From assembly GCA_020630395.1 (NCBI GenBank), contig JAHDBM010000017.1:1-51398 (forward strand): a stretch of DNA of 51,398 bases, in the 5' to 3' direction. The notes beneath the pieces were generated by a model that saw only the letters and a program-made list of their open reading frames with translations, searched no databases and had not been told where the DNA came from. This document shows positions 44,428 through 51,398 of this stretch, piece after piece. The DNA is from Flavobacteriales bacterium (lineage in GTDB: Bacteria; Bacteroidota; Bacteroidia; Flavobacteriales_D; CAJJDF01). A program made the translations under genes and the position numbers. The first letter of the stretch is position 1, and the number at the start of each line of letters is the position of its first letter.

Positions 44428-47127
44428 TTATTTATTAGATTTTCTATTAAGTTTAATTCTATTAAAAGCTGCCATTATACTACCTATCAACATAATTACA
44501 ATACCTAACCACAATAAATTAATTAACGGAAATGTCTTGGCTTGTACAACCACATATTCTTTTTCTGCAAGATCAAAAGAAACTTTAGCTGGTTGAATTA
44601 ACACACTATCTTCTCCATAAACAGCAGGAGAAACAGCTGGCATTCTAACTTTAGCATTAAAATTTCTTAATTTCTCTGCTGGAGCTGGAACTAAAACCGA
44701 ATCTCCTTGAATCATAAAAACGAGTTGAACATCTTCTGTTACTTCATCTTTAAAATCAGTAATCGAAAATACCGCACGTCCAGCTTTATCGTTCTCCATA
44801 TAAGGGTGAAGTTCAAAATCTTTTGCAATAACCCTACCTACACCAGTAATTACAGTATCTCCAATATCCATTTCAAATTGCTCGTAAGGCATATACCCAT
44901 TATTTTGCCCCTCGAACATAGATGGATTAGGATATTTAATAAAACTAAACACATCATAACTCCAATAATGTTTAGTAGAAGGCTCAGCTGCATTACCAAA
45001 TTGTTCATTTAATTGAACAAAAGGATTTAACGTAAACATTTTTTTACCTGGTCTATAACCATCAGCAGTGTTAACTTTTTCAAAATAATCCATCTCGTAA
45101 TAGATGTTTATTCCTTCCTGCCATCTTTTATTTAACGTAATAAAATACTCATTAACATCAACCGTATCTCCCATGGTTATTTGAGCATCTGCATCATTCT
45201 TAAAGTCCTCACTTAAAGAAGCTAAATCAAACTTACCTTTCATATTATTAGTAAGTTTTTTACTTTGAGAGTTAGATATTAATGCTCCAAACAATATTAA
45301 CCCAAAACCTATATGCGCAATTGATGATCCAGCTACATTCAATTTCCCTTTCATTAATCGCAAGTAATAATCTATATTTCCAATCACTGCATATATAGAT
45401 GTAAATAAAAGCGCTACATAAACGATAGGTTCAAAATCATCTATCATTTTAGTAGGCAAATCATAATTCTTCTTAAAATCAAAAACGTATAAACATAACA
45501 CAGTTATAAAAATGGAAACAGATAGAGAAATTGAAATCTGACTTAAAAACTTTTTAAAACTAGTCTTCTTATATTTTAAAAATTGAGTAAAACCAATGAA
45601 AAAACACACAAAAACTGCAAATGCTCCCTGCCAAACATTATAGTGCAATAAAAAAGGATCTGGCTTTGCATTATTTTGATTAAATAGTTTATTCCATACA
45701 GGAAAAGAGTTGTCCCAAAATATCTGAATACAAGCAAGAAATAACACAAAACTTCCTAAAAACATCCAAAATTCTCTACTCCAAATACTTTCATCTTCTG
45801 ATTTAGACCTTGGAAAATTTTTCAAATACCCCAATACTAAAAATACTACAACTACAGCAAAACTAATAGTAAATAATACACCTGAAGGATTAATTCCCAA
45901 AACAGACTCCTCATAATCGGCAAGAAACCCCATTACACTTATAAATAAAGTAAGAGTAGTAAATACAATTCGATAAAATCCTTTACCTAATATTGCATAC
46001 ACTGATAGCCAAACAAAAAACAATATATAAATTAAAAGTTGCCCCAACATTCCATTATCGGTAAATGCATGAACAGAGGAATCTCCTAACACCCCACTTT
46101 TTGTTAAAAAAGTCGAATACAAAACCAATATAAAAGATAATAGAGCTAAAATAAATGTTAGAAAAAGTGAAACTGGTTTTCGCTTATTAATCAACATTAG
46201 ATGTCCAGCTCCTACAAAGGTAAGCCAAGGAATATAAGATACATTTTCAACTGGGTCCCATGCCCAAAAACCTCCAAAACTTAATGATTCATATGCCCAA
46301 GCTCCTCCCATTAATATTCCAATTCCTAATATTCCAACCCCAATAAAAGTCCAAGGTAATGCAGGCTTAATCCATTCTACCATTTTCTTACGCCATAATC
46401 CAGCTATAGCATAGCAAAAAGGAACTGCTGTTAATGCAAAGCCTAAAAATAATGTCGGAGGATGTATAGTCATCCAATAATTTCTCAATAAAGGGTTTAA
46501 CCCTTTACCATCTCCAAACTTCTGAGGTAACTTTGTTATATAATCCTCCATTTCAGTCCATGGCAAACCTAAATTTTCAGGTAACATTCTAGTAAGCACA
46601 AAAGGACTTGAACCAATTTTTAAATCAAAAACATAGACTCCTAAAATCATGGAGCTTAAAAAAACTTGTATCAAACTAAAGGGTGCCATTACTGATGATT
46701 CCCATTTTTTAGCCTTCCACATTAAAAAACATCCAATTACAACATTCCAAAACGTCCACAATAAAAAACTTCCTTCTTGCCCTCCCCAAAAACAAGCAAA
46801 AATATATTTAAGAGGCATTGAATTATTAGAATATTTCCAGATGTATTGAAATTCATAAAAATGTGATAACAATAAATAAAAAAGTAAACCAATTAAAGTA
46901 ATAACCGAAGCAGAATGTCCTAAAAAAGCAATTCTGGCTATTCTCTTCCAATTAGATTCTATTACCAAATCACCCTCATTCCTAGCTGAAAAAAAATAGG
47001 AAACACTTGATAATAAAGCAAAAACAAAAGCTAAATAACCTAACACATAGCCAAACGAACTCAAAAAAGTATGTTCCATTAAATAATATCTCTTAAATAC
47101 ACTATAAATATCAAGCTTTTTTTCCAT
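44428..47127 (-). CDS. CcmF/CcsA-type cytochrome c haem lyase subunit
   Basis: 899 residues, polytopic inner-membrane protein. The haem-handling WWD region is GGFWAWDPVENVSYIPWLTF, with the related CFWGGQEGSFLLWTFW segment earlier and conserved His in MTIHPPTLFLGFAL. A long periplasmic domain (~630-850) lies before the final helix, as in CcmF. It functions in covalent attachment of haem to apocytochrome c. Start choice: the ATG at 47127 adds 16 residues (MEKKLDIYSVFKRYYL) before MEHTFLSSFGYVLG; the ATG at 47079 would give a start nearer the first helix and is a real alternative. It is the first gene of an operon with DUF2520, phosphatase and propeller genes. Confidence 0.9.
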   Translation of the reverse strand: MEKKLDIYSVFKRYYLMEHTFLSSFGYVLGYLAFVFALLSSVSYFFSARNEGDLVIESNWKRIARIAFLGHSASVITLIGLLFYLLLSHFYEFQYIWKYSNNSMPLKYIFACFWGGQEGSFLLWTFWNVVIGCFLMWKAKKWESSVMAPFSLIQVFLSSMILGVYVFDLKIGSSPFVLTRMLPENLGLPWTEMEDYITKLPQKFGDGKGLNPLLRNYWMTIHPPTLFLGFALTAVPFCYAIAGLWRKKMVEWIKPALPWTFIGVGILGIGILMGGAWAYESLSFGGFWAWDPVENVSYIPWLTFVGAGHLMLINKRKPVSLFLTFILALLSFILVLYSTFLTKSGVLGDSSVHAFTDNGMLGQLLIYILFFVWLSVYAILGKGFYRIVFTTLTLFISVMGFLADYEESVLGINPSGVLFTISFAVVVVFLVLGYLKNFPRSKSEDESIWSREFWMFLGSFVLFLACIQIFWDNSFPVWNKLFNQNNAKPDPFLLHYNVWQGAFAVFVCFFIGFTQFLKYKKTSFKKFLSQISISLSVSIFITVLCLYVFDFKKNYDLPTKMIDDFEPIVYVALLFTSIYAVIGNIDYYLRLMKGKLNVAGSSIAHIGFGLILFGALISNSQSKKLTNNMKGKFDLASLSEDFKNDADAQITMGDTVDVNEYFITLNKRWQEGINIYYEMDYFEKVNTADGYRPGKKMFTLNPFVQLNEQFGNAAEPSTKHYWSYDVFSFIKYPNPSMFEGQNNGYMPYEQFEMDIGDTVITGVGRVIAKDFELHPYMENDKAGRAVFSITDFKDEVTEDVQLVFMIQGDSVLVPAPAEKLRNFNAKVRMPAVSPAVYGEDSVLIQPAKVSFDLAEKEYVVVQAKTFPLINLLWLGIVIMLIGSIMAAFNRIKLNRKSNK

Positions 47128-47172
47128 TTAAACTATCATTAAAACAGGATATGAACAATTAAATATTATGCC

Positions 47173-47180
47173 TACCTTTG
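47173..47180 (+). promoter_or_regulatory. -7 box directly before the HPRT-Adk gene
   Basis: TACCTTTG is an exact TAnnTTTG match ending 6 nt before the ATG at 47187. Transcription would then begin at or within a few bases of the start codon, giving a leaderless or near-leaderless mRNA. No good -33 TTG is seen 17-23 nt upstream. Confidence 0.5.
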
Positions 47181-47186
47181 CTTTCA

Positions 47187-48296
47187 ATGAAAAAGCAAAT
47201 TAAGATTCACGATAAGTTTTTTGAGCCTTTTATTTCTAATCAAGAAATTGAGAGAGCTATTGCTAAAGTTGCAATTGATATAAACAAACAATATCAAAAC
47301 AAAAAACCTTTATTCATTGGAATTCTTAATGGTTCATTTCTATTCTTTGCAGATCTTTTAAAAAAAATAGATATAGAATGTGAAGTTGCGTTTTTAAGGG
47401 TAAGTTCTTATCAAGGAACTCAAACAACTGGTGAAGTAAAAAAAATATTAGGTCTTGATAAATCTATAGAAAATCGAGACATCATTATAGTTGAAGATAT
47501 TGTTGATACTGGTATTACACTTGATAGAATTTTTAATGATTTACAAAAGGAGAATCCTAATTCAATAAAAATTTCTACCTTACTATTCAAACCAAAAGCA
47601 TATACAAAAAAAATCCCTGTTGATTTTGTAGGCTTTGAAGTTGGAAATGAATTTCTAGTTGGTTACGGCTTAGATTATAATGAATTAGGAAGAAACTTAA
47701 ATGATATATACATAATTAGCGAAAATAAAATGATCAATTTAGTATTATTTGGCCCTCCAGGTGCAGGAAAAGGAACCCAATCCGAATTAATAAAAAAGAG
47801 ATTTGACTTGGTCCATTTATCAACAGGTGATATGTTTAGGTATCATTTAAAAAATGAAACTGAACTAGGTAAATTAGCTAAATCATATATGGATGGAGGA
47901 AACTTAGTTCCTGATGAAGTTGTAATTAACATGATCGATAGCAGATTAGATTATGAAAAAGGAGCTAAAGGATTTATTTTTGATGGATTTCCAAGAACAC
48001 TAGATCAAGCAAAAGCATTAGATGAATTATTAGAAAAAAAAGGATGGGAAATTTCTAACATGGTATCTTTAGAAGTCGATCAAGAAGAATTGGTTAAACG
48101 ATTACTATTAAGAGGGAAAGAATCTGGAAGAAAAGACGATCAAGATGAATCTGTTATTAGAAACAGGATGAACGTATATGAAACTCAAACAGCTCCTTTA
48201 AAAAATTACTATGCTAATCAAGGAAAACACAAAAGTGTTGAAGGAACTGGATCAATAGAAGAAATCAGTGAAAAGATTGCAGTAGCGATTAGTTAA
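47187..48296 (+). CDS. Hypoxanthine phosphoribosyltransferase - adenylate kinase fusion
   Basis: 369 residues from the ATG at 47187; a TTG at 47178 lies inside the -7 box and is rejected. Residues 1 to ~178 are a purine phosphoribosyltransferase with the PRPP loop IIIVEDIVDTGITL and the N-terminal GILNGSFLFFADLL, salvaging hypoxanthine/guanine. Residues ~182-369 are a short-type adenylate kinase: P-loop LFGPPGAGKGTQ, HLSTGDMFR (AMP site), GFIFDGFPRTLDQA, and LLLRGKESGRKDDQ with a short LID lacking the zinc-binding insert. An internal ATG (47730) at the domain junction could allow separate Adk. It is convergent with the SpmAB-type gene, with stop codons abutting. Confidence 0.93.
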   Translation: MKKQIKIHDKFFEPFISNQEIERAIAKVAIDINKQYQNKKPLFIGILNGSFLFFADLLKKIDIECEVAFLRVSSYQGTQTTGEVKKILGLDKSIENRDIIIVEDIVDTGITLDRIFNDLQKENPNSIKISTLLFKPKAYTKKIPVDFVGFEVGNEFLVGYGLDYNELGRNLNDIYIISENKMINLVLFGPPGAGKGTQSELIKKRFDLVHLSTGDMFRYHLKNETELGKLAKSYMDGGNLVPDEVVINMIDSRLDYEKGAKGFIFDGFPRTLDQAKALDELLEKKGWEISNMVSLEVDQEELVKRLLLRGKESGRKDDQDESVIRNRMNVYETQTAPLKNYYANQGKHKSVEGTGSIEEISEKIAVAIS

Positions 48297-49607
48297 TCAT
48301 CCAAAAAATAAGTATCCTAAAATAATTGCAGCTAAAATACCTGCAAAATCTGCTATTAATCCAACAGCTGCCGCATATCGAGTATTTTTAATATTTACTG
48401 ATCCAAAATAAACAGCTAATACATAAAAAGTTGTCTCTGTAGATCCTTGCAAAACAGATGTAAGTCTCCCTACAAAAGTATCAGCTCCACTTATTTCAGG
48501 AAATTTAGCTTGATCCCATAGCGCAGTTATATTACATTTTATCAAGCCACTTACATCATAGTGTTTAAACAATTCCCAACTTTCAATCATAGCCCCCCTA
48601 GCACCACCTCCTGATAATGGTTTCATCATAGCTGTAGGCAATGCGTCAACAAATCTTGTATCAAAACCAAACAAATTAAAAAACCAAGCCAATCCATCAA
48701 TAATATAATCCATTGCTCCTGAAGCTGTAAAAACTCCAATTGCACATAATATTCCTATTAAATAAGGAATAATTTTAATTGCTACATTAAAACCATCTTT
48801 AGCTCCTTCAATAAAAGAATCATAAACGTTAACTTTTTTGTAAAGTGCTAATGTAATAAAACTAATGATTACTCCAAATAGTATAATACTAGAAAACAAC
48901 TTAGAGAAAACCTCCATTTCTTCTTTATCTAAAGTTGTTGTATACAATATTAAACTACCAATAAGAATTAAGGCAGAACCTAAATACGATAAGATAACAC
49001 GATTAAATAAATTAATTTTCTGAATAATCGAAGTAACAATTAAACCTACCATGCTAGAAATAAAAGTAGCTAATAAAATAGGAAGAAAAACATCTGTAGG
49101 TCCTTTAGAACCATCTGTAGCTCTTAAAGCTAAAATACTAACTGGTATTAAGGTTAAACCAGAAGTATTAAGCACCAAAAACATAATTTGCGCATTACTT
49201 GCCTTTTCTTTATTAGGATTGACTTTCTGTAAATCTTCCATAGCTTTTAACCCCATAGGAGTAGCAGCATTATCTAAACCCAGCATGTTTGCAGAAAAAT
49301 TCATCATCATAGATCCAATAGCAGGATGATTTTTAGGCAACTCTGGGAATAATCTAGTAAATAATGGACTTACAACTTTAGATAAAATTTTGATAGCTCC
49401 TCCATTCTCTCCTATTTTGAGAATTCCCATCCAAAGAGCTAAAACACCTGTTAACCCAATTGATAATTCAAAACCCAATGTAGCTCTTGAAAATAAAGAA
49501 TCTAACATGTTAGAGAAAACATCTATATCACCAAAAAAACAAAGCTTAACAATAGCTACTATAAATGCAGCTAAAAAAAAGAAAATCCATATATAGTTAA
49601 GTGCCAT
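48297..49607 (-). CDS. SpmA-SpmB-type nucleoside recognition (Gate) domain membrane protein
   Basis: 436 residues, about ten membrane helices. It holds two Gate-domain halves corresponding to SpmA (FSRATLGFELSIGLTGVLAL, NFSANMLGLDNAATPMGLKA) and SpmB (IKIIPYLIGILCAIGVFTAS, LPTAMMKPLSGGGARGAMIE, VLQGSTETTFYVLAVYFGSV). Despite the name, it is widespread in non-sporulating bacteria, where its transport role is not established. It lies 12 nt downstream of the TsaC-like gene in one operon. Confidence 0.9.
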   Translation of the reverse strand: MALNYIWIFFFLAAFIVAIVKLCFFGDIDVFSNMLDSLFSRATLGFELSIGLTGVLALWMGILKIGENGGAIKILSKVVSPLFTRLFPELPKNHPAIGSMMMNFSANMLGLDNAATPMGLKAMEDLQKVNPNKEKASNAQIMFLVLNTSGLTLIPVSILALRATDGSKGPTDVFLPILLATFISSMVGLIVTSIIQKINLFNRVILSYLGSALILIGSLILYTTTLDKEEMEVFSKLFSSIILFGVIISFITLALYKKVNVYDSFIEGAKDGFNVAIKIIPYLIGILCAIGVFTASGAMDYIIDGLAWFFNLFGFDTRFVDALPTAMMKPLSGGGARGAMIESWELFKHYDVSGLIKCNITALWDQAKFPEISGADTFVGRLTSVLQGSTETTFYVLAVYFGSVNIKNTRYAAAVGLIADFAGILAAIILGYLFFG

Positions 49608-49619
49608 ATATAATGAACT

Positions 49620-50237
49620 TTAATAATAAAAAGCACCTATACCTTGTCTAACTAAAACAGGATCTTCATCTAGACAATCTATAACAGTTGAAGGTTCTAT
49701 ATTTCCAAGACCTCCATCAACAAAAATATCAACTGAATGCCCCATAGAACTGAATAATTCTTGAGGATCATTCTCATACGCTAAAACATCATCTTTATCT
49801 ATAACAGATGAAGTAACCATTGGCACACCTAAAGCTTCAACTATAGCCTTACATATATTATTATCTGGTATTCTAATACCTATTTCTTTTCTTTTGGAAT
49901 TAAATAGTTTAGGTATAGCGTTATTAGCCTCTAATATAAAAGTATACGGACCTGGCAATGACTTATTAAGTAACTTAAATGTATTTCTACTATACTGCTT
50001 AGTATAATTACCTATTTGAGATAAATCTTTACAAATTATAGAAAATTTAGACTTATTTAATTTTTCACCTTTAATTTTAGCAATTCTCTCAATAGCTCTC
50101 TTATTCTCAATAGAACAACCAAAACTATACACTGAATCAGTTGGATATATAATAACTCCTCCCTTTTTAAGTATTGAAACTACTTCTGAAATTTTTCTAC
50201 TTTCCGGATTAACAGGATGTATCTCTACATAACTCAT
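49620..50237 (-). CDS. TsaC/Sua5/YciO-family protein
   Basis: 205 residues, the YciO-like length without a Sua5 C-terminal domain. The fold signature is GGVIIYPTDSVYSFGCSIEN ... LPGPYTFILEANNAIP ... EIGIRIPDN ... VPMVTSSVI ... GLGNIEPSTVIDCLDEDPVLVRQG. TsaC makes threonylcarbamoyl-AMP for the t6A modification of ANN-decoding tRNAs. The usual KxR-xxxPL nucleotide-binding segment is here IKGEKLNKSKFSIIC, closer to YciO, so annotation as a t6A enzyme is plausible but not certain. Spacing is 12 nt on each side, so it is in an operon with the aldolase and SpmAB-type genes. Confidence 0.87.
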   Translation of the reverse strand: MSYVEIHPVNPESRKISEVVSILKKGGVIIYPTDSVYSFGCSIENKRAIERIAKIKGEKLNKSKFSIICKDLSQIGNYTKQYSRNTFKLLNKSLPGPYTFILEANNAIPKLFNSKRKEIGIRIPDNNICKAIVEALGVPMVTSSVIDKDDVLAYENDPQELFSSMGHSVDIFVDGGLGNIEPSTVIDCLDEDPVLVRQGIGAFYY

Positions 50238-50249
50238 CCCAATAATTAA

Positions 50250-50906
50250 TTAAGAATTTAACTTATTATAATCAGCTAAAAACTTCTCTAAACCAATATC
50301 AGTCAATGGATGTTTTAGTAATGCTTCAATAGCAGACAAAGGACCAGTCATAACATCAGCTCCAATTTTAGCACATTCTATTATATGCATAGGATGTCTA
50401 ACTGATGCAGCTAATATTTGAGTATCATAACCATAGTTATCATAAACAACCCTTATTTCTTCAATTAGATATAAACCATCTCTAGATATATCATCTAATC
50501 TTCCAACAAAAGGAGAAACATAGGTAGCTCCCGCTTTTGCTGCCAATAATGCTTGACCTACAGAGAAAACAAGAGTACAATTAGTCTTTATACCATTGTC
50601 GCTAAAATACTTAATCGCTCTAATACCGTCCTTGGTCATAGGCACTTTAACAACTATATTAGATTTTAATTTTGCAAGAGCCAAACCTTCACTTATCATC
50701 CCGTCATAATCAACTGATATTACCTCTGCACTTACTGGCCCATCAACTATATTACAAATTTCAACATAGTGATTTAAGATATTATGTTGACCAGATATTC
50801 CTTCTTTACTCATTAAAGATGGATTTGTTGTAACTCCATCCAAAACACCAAGATCATTAGCTTCTTTAATAGAGTTTAGATTTGCTGTATCAATAAAAAA
50901 TTTCAT
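50250..50906 (-). CDS. Transaldolase / fructose-6-phosphate aldolase (TalC/FSA type)
   Basis: 218 residues from the ATG at 50906; family proteins start [17 protein letters not shown] exactly here. A longer reading from 51002 would run through the rRNA terminator and 5S region and is rejected. Signatures: [13 protein letters not shown], the Schiff-base Lys K87 in [38 protein letters not shown] and [12 protein letters not shown]. It is a cytosolic enzyme of the pentose phosphate or fructose-6-phosphate aldol reactions; sequence does not separate the two activities. It is first in the unit aldolase-TsaC-SpmAB. The leader before its ATG is the T-rich tail of the rRNA terminator. Confidence 0.93.
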   Translation of the reverse strand: MKFFIDTANLNSIKEANDLGVLDGVTTNPSLMSKEGISGQHNILNHYVEICNIVDGPVSAEVISVDYDGMISEGLALAKLKSNIVVKVPMTKDGIRAIKYFSDNGIKTNCTLVFSVGQALLAAKAGATYVSPFVGRLDDISRDGLYLIEEIRVVYDNYGYDTQILAASVRHPMHIIECAKIGADVMTGPLSAIEALLKHPLTDIGLEKFLADYNKLNS

Positions 50907-50927
50907 AAAAAAGTATAAAAAAAAGTA

Positions 50928-50957
50928 TAAAAAAAAAGCAAGACTTTCGTCTTGCTT
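50928..50957 (-). terminator. rRNA operon terminator
   Basis: A perfect 9-bp stem AAGCAAGAC / GTCTTGCTT (50936-50957) closed by a GAAA tetraloop on the minus strand, followed by a long T run, just after the 5S rRNA 3' end. It sits only about 30 nt before the aldolase start codon. Confidence 0.88.
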
Positions 50958-50963
50958 AAATAA

Positions 50964-51072
50964 AAATAGCAACTTCATACTCTCCCGCCTTAGCAGTACC
51001 ATCTGCGCAAATGATCTTAACTTCTCTGTTCGAAATGGTAAGAGGTGTAATCACCGCAATAATCACTATAAA
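50964..51072 (-). rRNA. rrf: 5S ribosomal RNA
   Basis: On the minus strand the sequence contains the conserved ACCATTTCGAACAGAGAAGTTAAG (split: CCATTTCGAAC, AGAGAAGTTAAG), then GATGGTACTGC and GGCGGGAGAGTA. Ends are set from helix I: ATAGTGATT near 51070 pairs with AAGTTGCTAT near 50966. Ends are accurate to a few bases. Confidence 0.93.
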
Positions 51073-51099
51073 ATAAGATTTGTTGTATTTGTAAATAAT

Positions 51100-51398
<299 letters not shown>

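Noticed and set aside
47178-47186. TTG start for HPRT-Adk
   Set aside because: It lies inside the -7 box; the ATG at 47187 gives the usual family N-terminus.
50907-51002. Extended N-terminus of the aldolase
   Set aside because: The extension would be translated from the rRNA terminator and 5S gene, and the family starts at MKFFIDTA.

Overview
The window looks like a chromosomal segment of a low-GC (about one third G+C by eye) member of the Bacteroidota, most likely the Flavobacteriales. The support is: two proteins with type IX secretion (T9SS) type B sorting domains; Bacteroidota-type promoter boxes (TAnnTTTG) with no Shine-Dalgarno pattern; families typical of the group (TIGR02757/DUF2400, DUF2520, M61 peptidase with PDZ, PorE-like OmpA protein, hypoxanthine phosphoribosyltransferase-adenylate kinase fusion); and a carbamoyl-phosphate synthase large chain that lacks the allosteric domain. 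I see no insertion sequence, integrase, CRISPR array, tRNA or prophage module. The genus cannot be fixed from the sequence alone.

Layout. 1-2576: 3' part of a large surface protein with YadA-like head repeats. 2759-6440 (minus): serS, a lipoprotein and a TPR protein. 6624-14153: a 2,509-residue T9SS adhesin-like protein. 14235-17111 (minus): TIGR02757 protein and a PorE-like TPR/propeller/OmpA protein. 17269-21634 (minus): AsmA-family protein coupled to a small T9SS cargo protein. 21795-24856: thioredoxin-like protein, secreted-looking Mth938-fold protein, L32, DUF177 and PdxA. 24991-27727: Mrp ATPase followed by two tandem paralogous outer-membrane-type proteins. 27724-35517 (minus): ABC exporter and a glycan cluster (GT-C membrane transferase, methyltransferase-GT2 fusion, methyltransferase, GDP-L-fucose synthase, GDP-mannose 4,6-dehydratase). 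35794-38860: rpmH and carB. 38917-47127 (minus): M61 peptidase, BNR-propeller protein, KdsC-like phosphatase, DUF2520 protein and CcmF-type haem lyase. 47187-48296: HPRT-Adk fusion. 48297-51398 (minus): SpmAB-type membrane protein, TsaC/YciO protein, transaldolase-like aldolase, 5S rRNA and the 3' end of 23S rRNA, so an rRNA operon enters from the right edge.

How the parts may work together. The surface theme is strong: two T9SS cargo proteins, a PorE-like periplasmic/outer-membrane protein, an AsmA-type protein, and a cluster that makes GDP-fucose and apparently a polyprenyl-linked sugar for a GT-C transferase. The giant T9SS protein carries about 40 copies (hand count) of the Bacteroidota O-glycosylation sequon D-S/T-A/I/L/V/M/T. 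The idea that the glycan cluster decorates such cargo is a testable inference, not a demonstrated link. The rest is housekeeping: translation (serS, rpmF, rpmH, tsaC, rRNA), pyrimidine and purine metabolism (carB, hpt-adk), vitamin B6 (pdxA), Fe-S assembly (mrp) and cytochrome c maturation.

Several gene starts needed correction. The DUF2520 gene extends upstream of any ATG/GTG/TTG and seems to start at CTG. The ABC exporter, HPRT-Adk, TPR and aldolase genes start at internal ATGs. rpmH (52 codons) lies in what otherwise looks like an empty gap.
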